From the NCBI GenBank assembly GCA_024636855.1, contig JAGXGG010000105.1, forward strand, positions 1 to 57,315: DNA of 57,315 nt, read 5' to 3'. The number at the start of each line of letters is the position of its first letter. Positions within the stretch are counted from its first letter, which is position 1. Shown here one piece after another: positions 26,648 to 35,395 of the stretch. The DNA is from Ignavibacteriota bacterium (GTDB taxonomy: Bacteria > Bacteroidota > Ignavibacteria > Kapaibacteriales > UBA2268). The notes below the pieces were generated by a model. That model was not told where the DNA came from. It did not search any database and worked only from the letters and a program-made list of their open reading frames with translations. The translations under genes and the position numbers were made by a program.

Positions 26648-27421
26648 TTACTTCTTTTCTTCATCTACAAGGGTTTGTAATTCGAGAATTTTATCTGCGT
26701 ATTTTGATTTATCAGCAGTGATTTCTTGCAGTTGTTTGTAAATTATTAGAGCTTCTTCGAACGCGTCTTGTTGTTCGTATATTCTAGCAAGTGTGAGTGT
26801 CTCTTTTATATCTACTTCTTCTTGTTCTTCTTTCTCACTTTTAGTAAGACCGGAGACTACTTCGGGGTTTAACTCATCATTTCTGATAGCTTGATGTATT
26901 TCTTTTTCTAGGTCTGGATTGATTTCTTCTACATCATCTAGTTCTGCTATTTCTTTTTCACTTATTTCTTCTACCTCTAACTCTATTTCCTCACTCTCTT
27001 TTTCAGTTATTCCATCTTTATCAGATTCGACTAGTTCTATGACTTTTGTCTCCTTCATATTCTCATTTGATTCATTATCTACTGTTTCTTGTTCAGGTTC
27101 TATCTCTTTACTTTCTTCCTTTTCTAATTCAGTAGTAGTCTCTTCTACCTCTAGTTTTTTAGTTAGATGCTCTTTTGGTGTATTTTTTAATCGATCATTT
27201 TTGACATTGAACTTAATTACATTGGGGGCACTGTCGTAAATTTCTTGCATTTGTTCATAGTCACCCATTTCATCCAAGGCACGGATAAGCACCGCATAAG
27301 CAGTGTAATACTCAGGGTATTTGGCTAACCCCCGAGTACATAATACAGCTGCTTCGCGTGATTTTCCTTCTTGCAATAGTTTTTCCGCTTCTACAAGAAA
27401 AGCAGGGTCAATCTCGTACAT
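26648..27421 (-). CDS. Tetratricopeptide-repeat protein with long acidic middle region
   Basis: The 257-residue cytoplasmic-looking protein has no signal peptide. The N-terminal ~60 residues form a TPR pair (EKLLQEGKSREAAVLCTRGL, YYTAYAVLIRALDEMGDYEQ). Residues ~85-200 are a strongly acidic Glu/Ser/Lys low-complexity stretch, probably disordered or a charged helix. The C-terminal ~45 residues return to TPR (LARIYEQQDAFEEALIIYKQL). The start overlaps the stop of the Bax-inhibitor-like gene by one base (TAATG), so they are co-translated. It is probably a protein-protein scaffold; the partner is not known. Confidence 0.75.
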   Translation of the reverse strand: MYEIDPAFLVEAEKLLQEGKSREAAVLCTRGLAKYPEYYTAYAVLIRALDEMGDYEQMQEIYDSAPNVIKFNVKNDRLKNTPKEHLTKKLEVEETTTELEKEESKEIEPEQETVDNESNENMKETKVIELVESDKDGITEKESEEIELEVEEISEKEIAELDDVEEINPDLEKEIHQAIRNDELNPEVVSGLTKSEKEEQEEVDIKETLTLARIYEQQDAFEEALIIYKQLQEITADKSKYADKILELQTLVDEEKK

Positions 27422-28131
27422 TAGTCTCTACCACCTAGTAATCTAAGCATAAATAAGAACATATTGATAAAATCTAAATAAAGAGCAAGCGCTCCCATTA
27501 CTGCACCTTTCTGAGCAAGCTCATTGTTTTGCATATAGTAGTGGTGCATATTTTTTAATCTTTGTGTGTCGTAAGCTGTTAGTCCAGCAAATATAAGTAC
27601 TCCAAGCACAGAGACTCCCATTTCAATCAAAGAGCTTTGTACAAAAAATGAGTTAATCAGAGTAACTAGAATAATACCTACAACTCCCATAAAAAGGAAT
27701 TTGCCAAATGCCGATAAGTCTTTCTTTGTTGTGTATCCATAAACGCTAAGTGCCGCAAACGCTCCAGCGCTAACAAAGAATGCGTTGTAAATTGCACCCA
27801 TTGTATAAAAAGCGAAAATAGATGAGAAAAACAAACCATTGAGTGCCGCATAAGCTATGAATATACCTGCTGCTGTATTAGCTGATATTTTATCAATTCT
27901 GAATGAAAGGAAGAATACAAGCCCTAAAGTAGCTAGTCCAATGAATAGATTGTAAGGAGCTAATGACATCCATATACCGCTATCGAAGATATAATATGCC
28001 AATAAGCCAGTAAGACCTAATCCACCTACCATCCAACCATAAACTTTCTGCATGAAAGCGGCTTGTGATGCTTGTACTTGACTTTGGCTAAGCCCTTGTA
28101 TCGGTCTTAGCTCTTCTGAATAATCTATCAT
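27421..28131 (-). CDS. Bax inhibitor-1/YccA family membrane protein
   Basis: The 236-residue protein has seven transmembrane helices and the BI-1 family hallmarks: a short N-terminal tail ending AAFMQKVYGWMVGGLGLTGL, a middle helix pair, LIFAGLTAYDTQRLKNM near 180-196, and the C-terminal GALALYLDFINMFLFMLRLLG. In bacteria the family includes YbhL/YccA (an FtsH modulator in E. coli) and pH-sensitive calcium leak channels such as BsYetJ. Which role applies here is unknown. It is followed with one-base overlap by an acidic TPR protein. Confidence 0.92.
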   Translation of the reverse strand: MIDYSEELRPIQGLSQSQVQASQAAFMQKVYGWMVGGLGLTGLLAYYIFDSGIWMSLAPYNLFIGLATLGLVFFLSFRIDKISANTAAGIFIAYAALNGLFFSSIFAFYTMGAIYNAFFVSAGAFAALSVYGYTTKKDLSAFGKFLFMGVVGIILVTLINSFFVQSSLIEMGVSVLGVLIFAGLTAYDTQRLKNMHHYYMQNNELAQKGAVMGALALYLDFINMFLFMLRLLGGRD

Positions 28132-28151
28132 TTATTTCCTCAAATAATAAT

Positions 28152-28197
28152 AAAAAAAGTATTTACTATTCTCAAAGACGAAATTAGTAAATACTTT
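28152..28197 (-). terminator. Intrinsic terminator of the binding-protein operon
   Basis: Perfect 13-bp inverted repeat (AAAGTATTTACTA at 28156-28168 and TAGTAAATACTTT at 28185-28197) followed on the minus strand by a T run. It lies 50 bp below the stop of the 28247-29290 gene and isolates that operon from the Bax-inhibitor gene. Confidence 0.9.
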
Positions 28198-28246
28198 ATT
28201 GAAAAGTAAATAAAAAATGAAATTATTTTCAGATAACTTTAACGAA

Positions 28247-29290
28247 TTACTTCCAACCTACTTTATTGAAAAGTTTTACGGCCTCTTTATTATATTCGCC
28301 AAGTTTAGATAAATTGATTTCATCTTCTTTGAATTCACCCCATGATTTAAGTAGCTTTGAAGCTTCCACTTCTGGGTTAATTGGATATTCGTAATTAGAT
28401 TCAGAGAATAAGCCTTGTGCTTCTTTAGAAGTTAAAAATTCAATGAATTTAATAGCATTCTCTTTGTTTTTGCTATACTTAGCAACCCCAGCACCAGATA
28501 CATTAATATGTGTACCTCTGCCTTGTTGATTTGGGTATAGTATTGATATAGTAGCAGCAGCATCTCTATCCGATTGGTCATCTGACTCTATCATATTTCC
28601 TATATAGTAAGAATTTACGATAGCAATATCACCCAAGCCAGCAGCTATTGCTTTTACTTGATCTCTATCACCCCCCGCAGGTGTACGAGCCATATTTCTA
28701 ACTATACCTTCTGCCCATTGTTCAGCATAATTACTATCTGGGAAATGAGCTATAAATGAAGCTAATAGAGATTGATTGTATATATTGCTACTTGCTCGTA
28801 CTAGTACTTTTCCTTTGTATTTCGAGTTAGTCAAATCCCAATAGTTCTTTATCTCTCCATCTTTTACTCTTTCATTGGAGTAAACGATTAGTCTTGCTCT
28901 TTTCGTTAGCCCATACCAGTAATTGTCATCATCTTTCAAGTGATTAGGAACGTTCTTTTTCAGTAATTCAGACTCAACTGCTTGTAGTAATCCTTTTTCT
29001 TTAGCATTATGTAATCTACCTGCATCGACTGTTATTAGTACATCGGCTGGTGAATCTTTACCTTCATTCTCCATTCTAGTAATTAGTTCATCTGCATTTG
29101 CGTTTATAACGTTCACTTTTATTCCAGTCTCATCTTCGAACTGCTTGAATAGCAGCTTGTCTGTGTCGTAATGCCTATGTGTATATACGTTGACTTCTTG
29201 TTTCTTTTCTTCGGGTTTATCTTCAGGTTTGGTACATGCCAATAGCGATATTGCTGCTAATAGCAGTATAATACGGTTGTAAATGTTCAT
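28247..29290 (-). CDS. Iron(III) ABC-transporter substrate-binding lipoprotein
   Basis: The 347-residue lipoprotein has a lipobox (LLAAISLLAC with Cys19). It has the fold of the FbpA/FutA ferric-binding family: VNVYTHRHYDTDKLLFKQF at the N-terminus, then ADVLITVDAGRLHNAKEKGLL, TPAGGDRDQVKAIAAGLGDI and the di-tyrosine VNSYYIGNM expected to coordinate iron. No permease or ATPase gene (fbpB/fbpC) is adjacent, so the transporter must be encoded elsewhere. It sits 11 nt after a secreted lectin gene in the same operon. Iron specificity is a family inference. Confidence 0.88.
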   Translation of the reverse strand: MNIYNRIILLLAAISLLACTKPEDKPEEKKQEVNVYTHRHYDTDKLLFKQFEDETGIKVNVINANADELITRMENEGKDSPADVLITVDAGRLHNAKEKGLLQAVESELLKKNVPNHLKDDDNYWYGLTKRARLIVYSNERVKDGEIKNYWDLTNSKYKGKVLVRASSNIYNQSLLASFIAHFPDSNYAEQWAEGIVRNMARTPAGGDRDQVKAIAAGLGDIAIVNSYYIGNMIESDDQSDRDAAATISILYPNQQGRGTHINVSGAGVAKYSKNKENAIKFIEFLTSKEAQGLFSESNYEYPINPEVEASKLLKSWGEFKEDEINLSKLGEYNKEAVKLFNKVGWK

Positions 29291-29301
29291 TTGGTTAGGT
29301 C

Positions 29302-31395
29302 TTATTTGTTAATTATAAACTTACCGGTTTTAACACCAGTTCCTAGTTCTAACTTAATAATATAGACACCATTTGTAAGGCTACCAACATCTAATTTTAG
29401 ATTCTGTAACCTTGTGTAATCGAGAGATTCTTGTTTTACTATTCCACCTTTTAGGTTGTAGATCTTATATCCTTGGACATCGTATTGATTTTCTAGATTA
29501 ATATTTATGTTATCAATAGCTGGGTTAGGACTTATCAGCATATTATAATCAGTGATATTATCAATAGCAGTAGAGCTTGTATTGTCTTCTCTTATTGGTT
29601 GTGTGCAATATCTGAAATACTTCAATGTAGTCTCTTGGAATATATTTGTCGTGGCTGCCGTTATACCCATATATGCCCTACCCTTATCCAAATCAATATA
29701 ATTTTCGATATCGAAATCATCAATAACTAGTTGTGGCAATAAGTAATAACTTTCAGGTGAAACATAGACTTTTAATTGTCTATTAAAATAAGTAATTAAG
29801 CATTTGTATAAGTTATTATCTGGTTCGATTTCAGGAATATTATTAGTAGATTCGATGCCGTTAACACTATAGTCAGTAGTTATATTTCCTCTAGATGCGA
29901 GTACAGCTAAGTGGTTACCGTTATTATCGTGTATATCCTTATTCTGGTCGAATTCTATTACAAAAGAATTTTCCAATCCTTCATAAGCAAGACCATCTGT
30001 CCCAGTTCCCAATTCATAACCACTTTTAGTTTGAATTACGAAAGCGAAACCGGTTCCACCTCTGTTTGTGAAATCTTCGTCTTTTCCACCCTTTGATAAT
30101 TGTACTTGGAATTCTGCGGTAAAACCACCCGAAATAGGTATCATTTCCTCAGACCATAATGCTCCCTTCATCCATTTAACAGCATAACCAATGTCTATAC
30201 CATCTGGTGGGAATTCTTGTACTAAATTTACTTTCGAAGTATCTTCGTTCCTTTCATCATACAGATAATCATCACAAAGCAATGGATCATAGAAGTAATT
30301 TGTAAGGAAATTTGGAAGGCCTCTAGTCGTGTAAGTGCCTGTTAGAGTGTGTAGGGCTCTTTTCTGATAATCCGCAGCTTCTCCGACTAACCAAGGGTAA
30401 TTGATTACACCTAAAGTACTATCTGCATCATTAGTTATATATAACTTCTTATCAGGTCCTAGCTGTAATGCTCCGAGTATAAACTCATCTGACCACCCGC
30501 CTAATTCGTAGAATTCTGTATCATCTACATCTATCAAAGCAGGGTGTAATATCTGATACACTTTTGATTCTGGGAATATAGAACCAACATATATAATTCT
30601 ACTATCAGGTGAAAACTCTAACCCATAAGTTAGAGATCCTTCGCCTAATTCTATTTCTTCAATTAGCTTTATTTTTCCACTATTATAATCAAAGCTTGAA
30701 AGCTCTAGTTTATGATTATTCTGATGCGCATTGATTATATATTTACTATTCGGTGATGCTTTTATATATCCGTAACTATTTACGACTAGTGAATCTTTCG
30801 GAGATCCAATTGGGGAGACCACTGGTATAGTGTTTATTCCAGCTGAGTCTATTTTGTAAGCTAAGTAATTATTGCTGCCATATTCTGAAGTTATTAGCCA
30901 ATAGGTCTTATAGTCAGGAGTTGCACAAACTGTTATCTTTTCGTGTATTCTATCATGAAGGTTTATATTCTTTTTTACTACTGCACCACGCCCATTATCC
31001 AAACTCATATCAACGAGGGAGTAGTTTAGACCTTGCTTTCGGCCAACGTTTAAGGCAGTCACGACATAGTATAGATTCTTATTGCTCGGGATTTCGACCA
31101 CAACAGCGGACTGAGTAGAAGATGGATGCCCCATTAGTCCAGTACCATTTTGCATTATTTCATTATCACGATTCCATATAGTCTGTCCATCAGTGAAGAA
31201 CATAGGCTTACCAAATCTATCGCAGAATATACTACAACCCTCATTTGTTTTTAGAGGACCTGATATCATTTCTGGTTTACCTGAGGTAAAGTCAATACCA
31301 GCACCTATCCCAAAGTACCAAGTCTCAGCTTCAGGTTGCGCTGTTACTATCGTTGCAGATAGTAGTAATAGTATTATTTTTGTTTTGATTCCCAT
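29302..31395 (-). CDS. Secreted protein with N-terminal propeller-like region, L-type lectin domain and T9SS domain
   Basis: This is a 697-residue exported protein (MGIKTKIILLLLSATIVTAQ leader). Residues ~20-370 contain repeated sheet motifs found in T9SS-linked surface proteins (EAETWYFGIGAGIDF, FFTDGQTIWNRDNEIM, SPDSRIIYVGS, GPDKKLYITND). Residues ~395-600 match bacterial legume-type lectins (GGFTAEFQVQLSKGG, RGGTGFAFVIQT, LENSFVIEFDQNKD, HLAVLASRG). The last ~85 residues are the sorting domain (ISPNPAIDNININL, GVYIIKLELGTG). Likely surface carbohydrate binding. The 5' end overlaps the stop region of the BtuF-like gene by 22 nt, and the Fe-binding lipoprotein follows 11 nt downstream. Confidence 0.85.
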   Translation of the reverse strand: MGIKTKIILLLLSATIVTAQPEAETWYFGIGAGIDFTSGKPEMISGPLKTNEGCSIFCDRFGKPMFFTDGQTIWNRDNEIMQNGTGLMGHPSSTQSAVVVEIPSNKNLYYVVTALNVGRKQGLNYSLVDMSLDNGRGAVVKKNINLHDRIHEKITVCATPDYKTYWLITSEYGSNNYLAYKIDSAGINTIPVVSPIGSPKDSLVVNSYGYIKASPNSKYIINAHQNNHKLELSSFDYNSGKIKLIEEIELGEGSLTYGLEFSPDSRIIYVGSIFPESKVYQILHPALIDVDDTEFYELGGWSDEFILGALQLGPDKKLYITNDADSTLGVINYPWLVGEAADYQKRALHTLTGTYTTRGLPNFLTNYFYDPLLCDDYLYDERNEDTSKVNLVQEFPPDGIDIGYAVKWMKGALWSEEMIPISGGFTAEFQVQLSKGGKDEDFTNRGGTGFAFVIQTKSGYELGTGTDGLAYEGLENSFVIEFDQNKDIHDNNGNHLAVLASRGNITTDYSVNGIESTNNIPEIEPDNNLYKCLITYFNRQLKVYVSPESYYLLPQLVIDDFDIENYIDLDKGRAYMGITAATTNIFQETTLKYFRYCTQPIREDNTSSTAIDNITDYNMLISPNPAIDNININLENQYDVQGYKIYNLKGGIVKQESLDYTRLQNLKLDVGSLTNGVYIIKLELGTGVKTGKFIINK

Positions 31396-32177
31396 TTGTC
31401 GAATATTTCCATTAGTAAATCTACTCCATCGGTTAATGCAGCCGGTCCTGGTTGCAGTATTATCTCCGAAGGCAATTCGTATATTTCATCATTTATAACA
31501 AAAGTTAGTTTTTCCCAACCTTTGCGATTGAGTACAGTTTCTTTCTTAAATTTTTTCCCGCACCAAGAAGCAAGCATAATGTCAGAATCACGCTCCAGAA
31601 CTCTATCTGGTGAATCTAATATTCTATCTTTTGCATGGAATTTGAAGCTCAAATCGGAGTAAACATCTGTCCCACCACATAGCTCTATTAGCTCGCTAAC
31701 CCAAGTTATCCCAGTTATTATGGGTTCATCCCATTCTTCGAAATATACTCTAGGTTTGTGCTTTCTTTTAGCGCCCTTTTTCTTAGCTCTATCTAATTTG
31801 TCTTTAATACTATTTGCAAACTCTAGAGCATCTTCGTATCGACCTACAATTGCTCCTAATTGTACGATAAACTTCAAAGTATCGGCTATAGTTCTATGAT
31901 TGAAGCACATTACATTCTGACCTGACTTTATCAACTCAGCGCATATATCAGCTTGCAAATCGGACCAAGCCAATACCAAATCTGGCTCTAGCTCAAGTAT
32001 TTTATCAATTTTAGCATCTATATATCTCGATACAATAGGTTTTTCTTTTTTTGCTCTCTTCGGTCTTTTGACGAACTGAGTTATGCCAACTATTAGCTCC
32101 TCAGCTCCTATACTATAAAGGGTTTCTGTTGTTTCTTCAGTTAGGCAGACTATTCTTTTCGGTAAATATTCGTACAT
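31374..32177 (-). CDS. BtuF-like (helical-backbone metal receptor) protein lacking a signal peptide
   Basis: The 267-residue protein matches cobalamin/iron-siderophore type substrate-binding folds: RIVCLTEETTETLYSIGAEELIVGIT, KIDKILELEPDLVLAWSD, VYFEEWDEPIITGITWVSEL, and a C-terminal ILQPGPAALTDGVDLL. Such proteins are normally periplasmic, but this one starts MYEYLPKRIV with no leader. The upstream frame contains no alternative ATG or GTG before a stop, so the product seems cytoplasmic. Cytoplasmic members of the fold exist. Its gene overlaps the lectin gene by 22 nt. The ligand is unknown. Confidence 0.75.
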   Translation of the reverse strand: MYEYLPKRIVCLTEETTETLYSIGAEELIVGITQFVKRPKRAKKEKPIVSRYIDAKIDKILELEPDLVLAWSDLQADICAELIKSGQNVMCFNHRTIADTLKFIVQLGAIVGRYEDALEFANSIKDKLDRAKKKGAKRKHKPRVYFEEWDEPIITGITWVSELIELCGGTDVYSDLSFKFHAKDRILDSPDRVLERDSDIMLASWCGKKFKKETVLNRKGWEKLTFVINDEIYELPSEIILQPGPAALTDGVDLLMEIFDKWESKQK

Positions 32178-32393
32178 TTTAAAAGTATTTTGATGAATAA
32201 TTCTGCTTATAAAGACAAAATAGTAAATATTAGATTTTAAATCATAGGTAATAATACTTAAAATGCTAAATTCTTATGCCTTAGCTCAATTATTCTACTT
32301 TTTTATTCATAATTGTTAATTATACTATAACCAATTCACATTCTTATCGTTTAATAGGTAATATTTTTAAACTAACATTGAACGAGGTATATT

Positions 32394-32936
32394 ATGAAAT
32401 ATCTACTAATATCAATAGCATTTTTATTTGGGTTGTCTGCTTGTAGCTACCATGACGATGATCATAATCATCCAACAGCCTACAAATCGGACTATACGAC
32501 TTTTGTATATACTATAAATCCTACAAATTGGATTCAAGACGGGTCATATTTTTATTCAGAAGTTAGAGCGAATGAAATAACTTCAGACATTCTTAGTTAT
32601 GGTTATTTCATAACTTATATGAATATAGGTACTGAAAGCAATCCTATCTATAGTGAATTGCCACAAACGCAAGTATATACTGATGAAAATGGTGTAACTT
32701 ATTCAAATGAGTTTTACCCTACATATAGCTTAGGCAATGTTAGGATTGAATATTTTGATACTCATCCAGAAGGAACTTTACCAATTGAAAGAACTTTTAC
32801 TTTCAGAACTGTTGTTATCAGCGATCCTTATGTAATAAACGGATTGAAAAACAACGAAATTTCACGAGAGTATGAGTCTGTAGTACAGGCAATGAACGAA
32901 CAAGCAATAGACAACAAACAAGTAATACTTGACTAA
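32394..32936 (+). CDS. Lipoprotein of unknown function
   Basis: The 180-residue protein has a clear lipobox (FLFGLSAC with Cys17) followed by a His/Asp-rich stretch (SYHDDDHNHP) that could bind metal. The rest is a beta-rich, acidic domain with no family I recognise. The stop overlaps the start of murQ (TAATG at 32934-32938), so translation is coupled to a peptidoglycan-recycling enzyme. A region of ~215 AT-rich bases upstream, shared with the divergent BtuF-like gene, should hold its promoter. Confidence 0.7.
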   Translation: MKYLLISIAFLFGLSACSYHDDDHNHPTAYKSDYTTFVYTINPTNWIQDGSYFYSEVRANEITSDILSYGYFITYMNIGTESNPIYSELPQTQVYTDENGVTYSNEFYPTYSLGNVRIEYFDTHPEGTLPIERTFTFRTVVISDPYVINGLKNNEISREYESVVQAMNEQAIDNKQVILD

Positions 32937-33859
32937 TGGGCGAATCAGAACTGTTCAAACATATAACTTCTTTATCGACGGAGCAAAACAATCCTGCTTC
33001 GTCTAATATAGATATAGCTACTACTCGTGAAATAGTTGAAATAATAAACTCTCAAGATAAACTAGTCGCCGATGCAGTAGAGCAAGAACTAGATAATATT
33101 ACAACTGCCGTTGATGGAATAGTCGACCGATTCAAAAAGGGTGGCAGATTATTTTATTTCGGAGCTGGGACTAGCGGACGATTAGGAGTATTAGACGCTT
33201 CCGAGTGCCCTCCCACTTTCGGTTCTGAACCTAGTTTAGTGCAGGGGAGAATAGCTGGTGGCGAGAAGGCCATGTTCGTAGCACAAGAAGGAGCCGAAGA
33301 CGACCCACATAATGGTGCTGATGAAGTAATAATGTCTGGACTGAAAGAACAGGATATATGTTGCGGAATAGCAGCTTCAGGTCGTACTCCCTATGTATTA
33401 GGTGCTATTAAGAAAGCTAGAGAAATAGGCTGTTTCACTATATTAGTAACAACAGCAGGACATACAGCAATACAGGAAATGGGAATAAGAGCAGATGTGA
33501 TAATCTCTCCGAATGTAGGCCCCGAAGTAGTATCTGGCTCTACTAGGATGAAGTCCGGTACCGCTCAGAAAATGGTGCTGAATATGCTCACTACTGCTGC
33601 TATGATAAGAATGGGCAAGACATACGGCAACGTAATGGTAGACCTAAAACAAACCAACGCAAAACTAAAAGAACGCTCCAAGAAAATAATAATGACTATA
33701 TGTGAAATAGATTATGATGCTGCCGCTCAACTTCTAGAGGACAGCGGACACCACGTAAAAACAGCTATAGTTATGTCCCTACTCAACTGCTCCAAAGAAG
33801 AAGCAACTGACAAGTTATCTCAAAGTGATGGCTTTATAAAGAAAGCGACAGAATTTTAA
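32936..33859 (+). CDS. murQ: N-acetylmuramic acid 6-phosphate etherase
   Basis: MurQ cleaves the lactyl ether of MurNAc 6-phosphate to give GlcNAc 6-phosphate and D-lactate in peptidoglycan recycling. The 307-residue SIS-domain protein carries the family signatures FYFGAGTSGRLGVLDASECPPTF, with the conserved catalytic Glu, and ISPNVGPEVVSGSTRMKSGTAQK, plus GIAASGRTPYVLGA. The length is standard. Translation is coupled to the upstream lipoprotein gene by a one-base overlap. No MurNAc transporter (MurP) is next to it, so anhydro-MurNAc recycling is the likely source, but this is inference. Confidence 0.95.
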   Translation: MGESELFKHITSLSTEQNNPASSNIDIATTREIVEIINSQDKLVADAVEQELDNITTAVDGIVDRFKKGGRLFYFGAGTSGRLGVLDASECPPTFGSEPSLVQGRIAGGEKAMFVAQEGAEDDPHNGADEVIMSGLKEQDICCGIAASGRTPYVLGAIKKAREIGCFTILVTTAGHTAIQEMGIRADVIISPNVGPEVVSGSTRMKSGTAQKMVLNMLTTAAMIRMGKTYGNVMVDLKQTNAKLKERSKKIIMTICEIDYDAAAQLLEDSGHHVKTAIVMSLLNCSKEEATDKLSQSDGFIKKATEF

Positions 33860-33939
33860 AAAGTCAAGTCAAAACACAAATTTTTTAGTATATTAAGCGT
33901 ATTTTAATAACGAAATTCACTTATTTACTAGGAATTAAT

Positions 33940-35181
33940 ATGCCTTTATTTCCCCAAGATCAGATAGTCTTTGGTATTCTAGCTCTCACATTAGGGTTTG
34001 TATTCTACTCATCCAATTCTGAAAATAAATATTATAAAAAATTCTACAAGGTTATTCCTGCCTTGCTTATGTGCTACTTAATACCTTCTCTTTTCAATAC
34101 CTTTGGGGTGATTTCCGATGGTTCTTCCAGTCTATATTCTATGGCGAAAGATTATCTATTGCCAACGAGTTTGGTATTATTGACTCTAAGTATAGATTTC
34201 AAAGGCATAATCAAACTCGGGAATAAGGCGTTAATTATGTTCTTTACAGCAACAGCTGGTATAGTAATTGGGGGGCCCATTGCCGTATTGATATTGTCTT
34301 ATATCTCGCCCGATGTAGTAGGTGGAGTTGGTAATGATGCTGTATGGAGAGGTTTATCTACTTTAGCTGGTAGTTGGATTGGGGGAGGGGCTAACCAAGC
34401 CGCAATGCTTGAAATGTATGAGTACAATCAATCATTCTATGCGGGAATGGTCGCGGTTGATATCATAGTAGCGAATATATGGATGGCTTTTTTACTCTGG
34501 GGTGCAGGCAGAAGCGAAGCAATGGATAAATGGTTAAAAGCAGATTCATCTGCGATAGACAGATTAAAAGAAACAATGGAAAGCTACAGATTATCAGTTC
34601 AGAAAATGCCAACTCTTGCTGATACTATGGTAATACTTGGAGTTGGGTTTGGGGCAACATCGTTCTCGCATTTTGCAGCGAATATTATAACTAACTTCAT
34701 TGATACTAGTGGTTCTCTAGCTTTACAACAATCAGTACTCAATAGCCATTTCTTTTGGTTAGTAGTAATTGCTACTACAATAGGATTATTTCTATCATTT
34801 ACTAAAGCAAGGAATCTAGAGGGTGCTGGTGCATCTAGGATAGGTAGCGTATTTATCTATATACTAGTGGCTACAATCGGGATGAAAATGGATGTAACAC
34901 AGACTTTCGACAATCCCGGATTACTAGCTGTAGGTCTAATATGGATGGGATTCCATGTTACACTTCTGTTCATTGTTGCTAAGATTATTAGAGCACCATT
35001 CTTCTTCTTAGCGGTAGGTAGTAAAGCAAACGTTGGTGGTGCGGCATCTGCTCCTGTAGTAGCTTCTGCATTCCACCCATCACTCGCATCAGTTGGAGTA
35101 CTACTTGCTGTTCTAGGTTATGCCCTTGGTACTTATGGAGCAATACTAGCAGCAGAGATGATGAGGATAGTAGCACCGTAA
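33940..35181 (+). CDS. DUF819 family membrane protein
   Basis: The 413-residue polytopic protein has about ten transmembrane helices and the DUF819/YjcL family pattern: an opening DQIVFGILALTLGFVFYSS, a glycine-rich WIGGGANQAAMLEMYEYN, ATTIGLFLSFTKARNLEGAGASRIG, and late SKANVGGAASAPVVASAFHPSLASVG. The pseudo-symmetric glycine-rich hairpins resemble those of carboxylate or amino-acid transporters. The substrate is unknown. It is 80 nt after murQ in the same direction, so it may belong to the same transcript, where uptake of a cell-wall-derived compound would fit but is not shown. Confidence 0.82.
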   Translation: MPLFPQDQIVFGILALTLGFVFYSSNSENKYYKKFYKVIPALLMCYLIPSLFNTFGVISDGSSSLYSMAKDYLLPTSLVLLTLSIDFKGIIKLGNKALIMFFTATAGIVIGGPIAVLILSYISPDVVGGVGNDAVWRGLSTLAGSWIGGGANQAAMLEMYEYNQSFYAGMVAVDIIVANIWMAFLLWGAGRSEAMDKWLKADSSAIDRLKETMESYRLSVQKMPTLADTMVILGVGFGATSFSHFAANIITNFIDTSGSLALQQSVLNSHFFWLVVIATTIGLFLSFTKARNLEGAGASRIGSVFIYILVATIGMKMDVTQTFDNPGLLAVGLIWMGFHVTLLFIVAKIIRAPFFFLAVGSKANVGGAASAPVVASAFHPSLASVGVLLAVLGYALGTYGAILAAEMMRIVAP

Positions 35182-35395
35182 CAGATTATTTTAATAGATA
35201 GCTTTTTATTCTTTTACTATTGAGTGAGCATGAAACACCCATAAATTTTATAGGGGTTTACGGATCTATTCCACTGAAAATTTAGGTTTTCAAATCTTCT
35301 ACTTCTTATCTTTAGAATAAAATTTCTCTCTTTTTGAGACGTTTTTGCTGTTCATGTGTCTTTATATATATCCTAACCACATTTAGAAAAAAGAA

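Noticed and set aside
26919-27239. Serine-rich 106-residue plus-strand frame
   Set aside because: It is the antisense shadow of the Glu-rich region of the TPR protein.
35233-35260. Imperfect hairpin AAACACCC..GGGGTTT after the DUF819 gene
   Set aside because: The stem has mismatches and no T tract follows; too weak to call a terminator.
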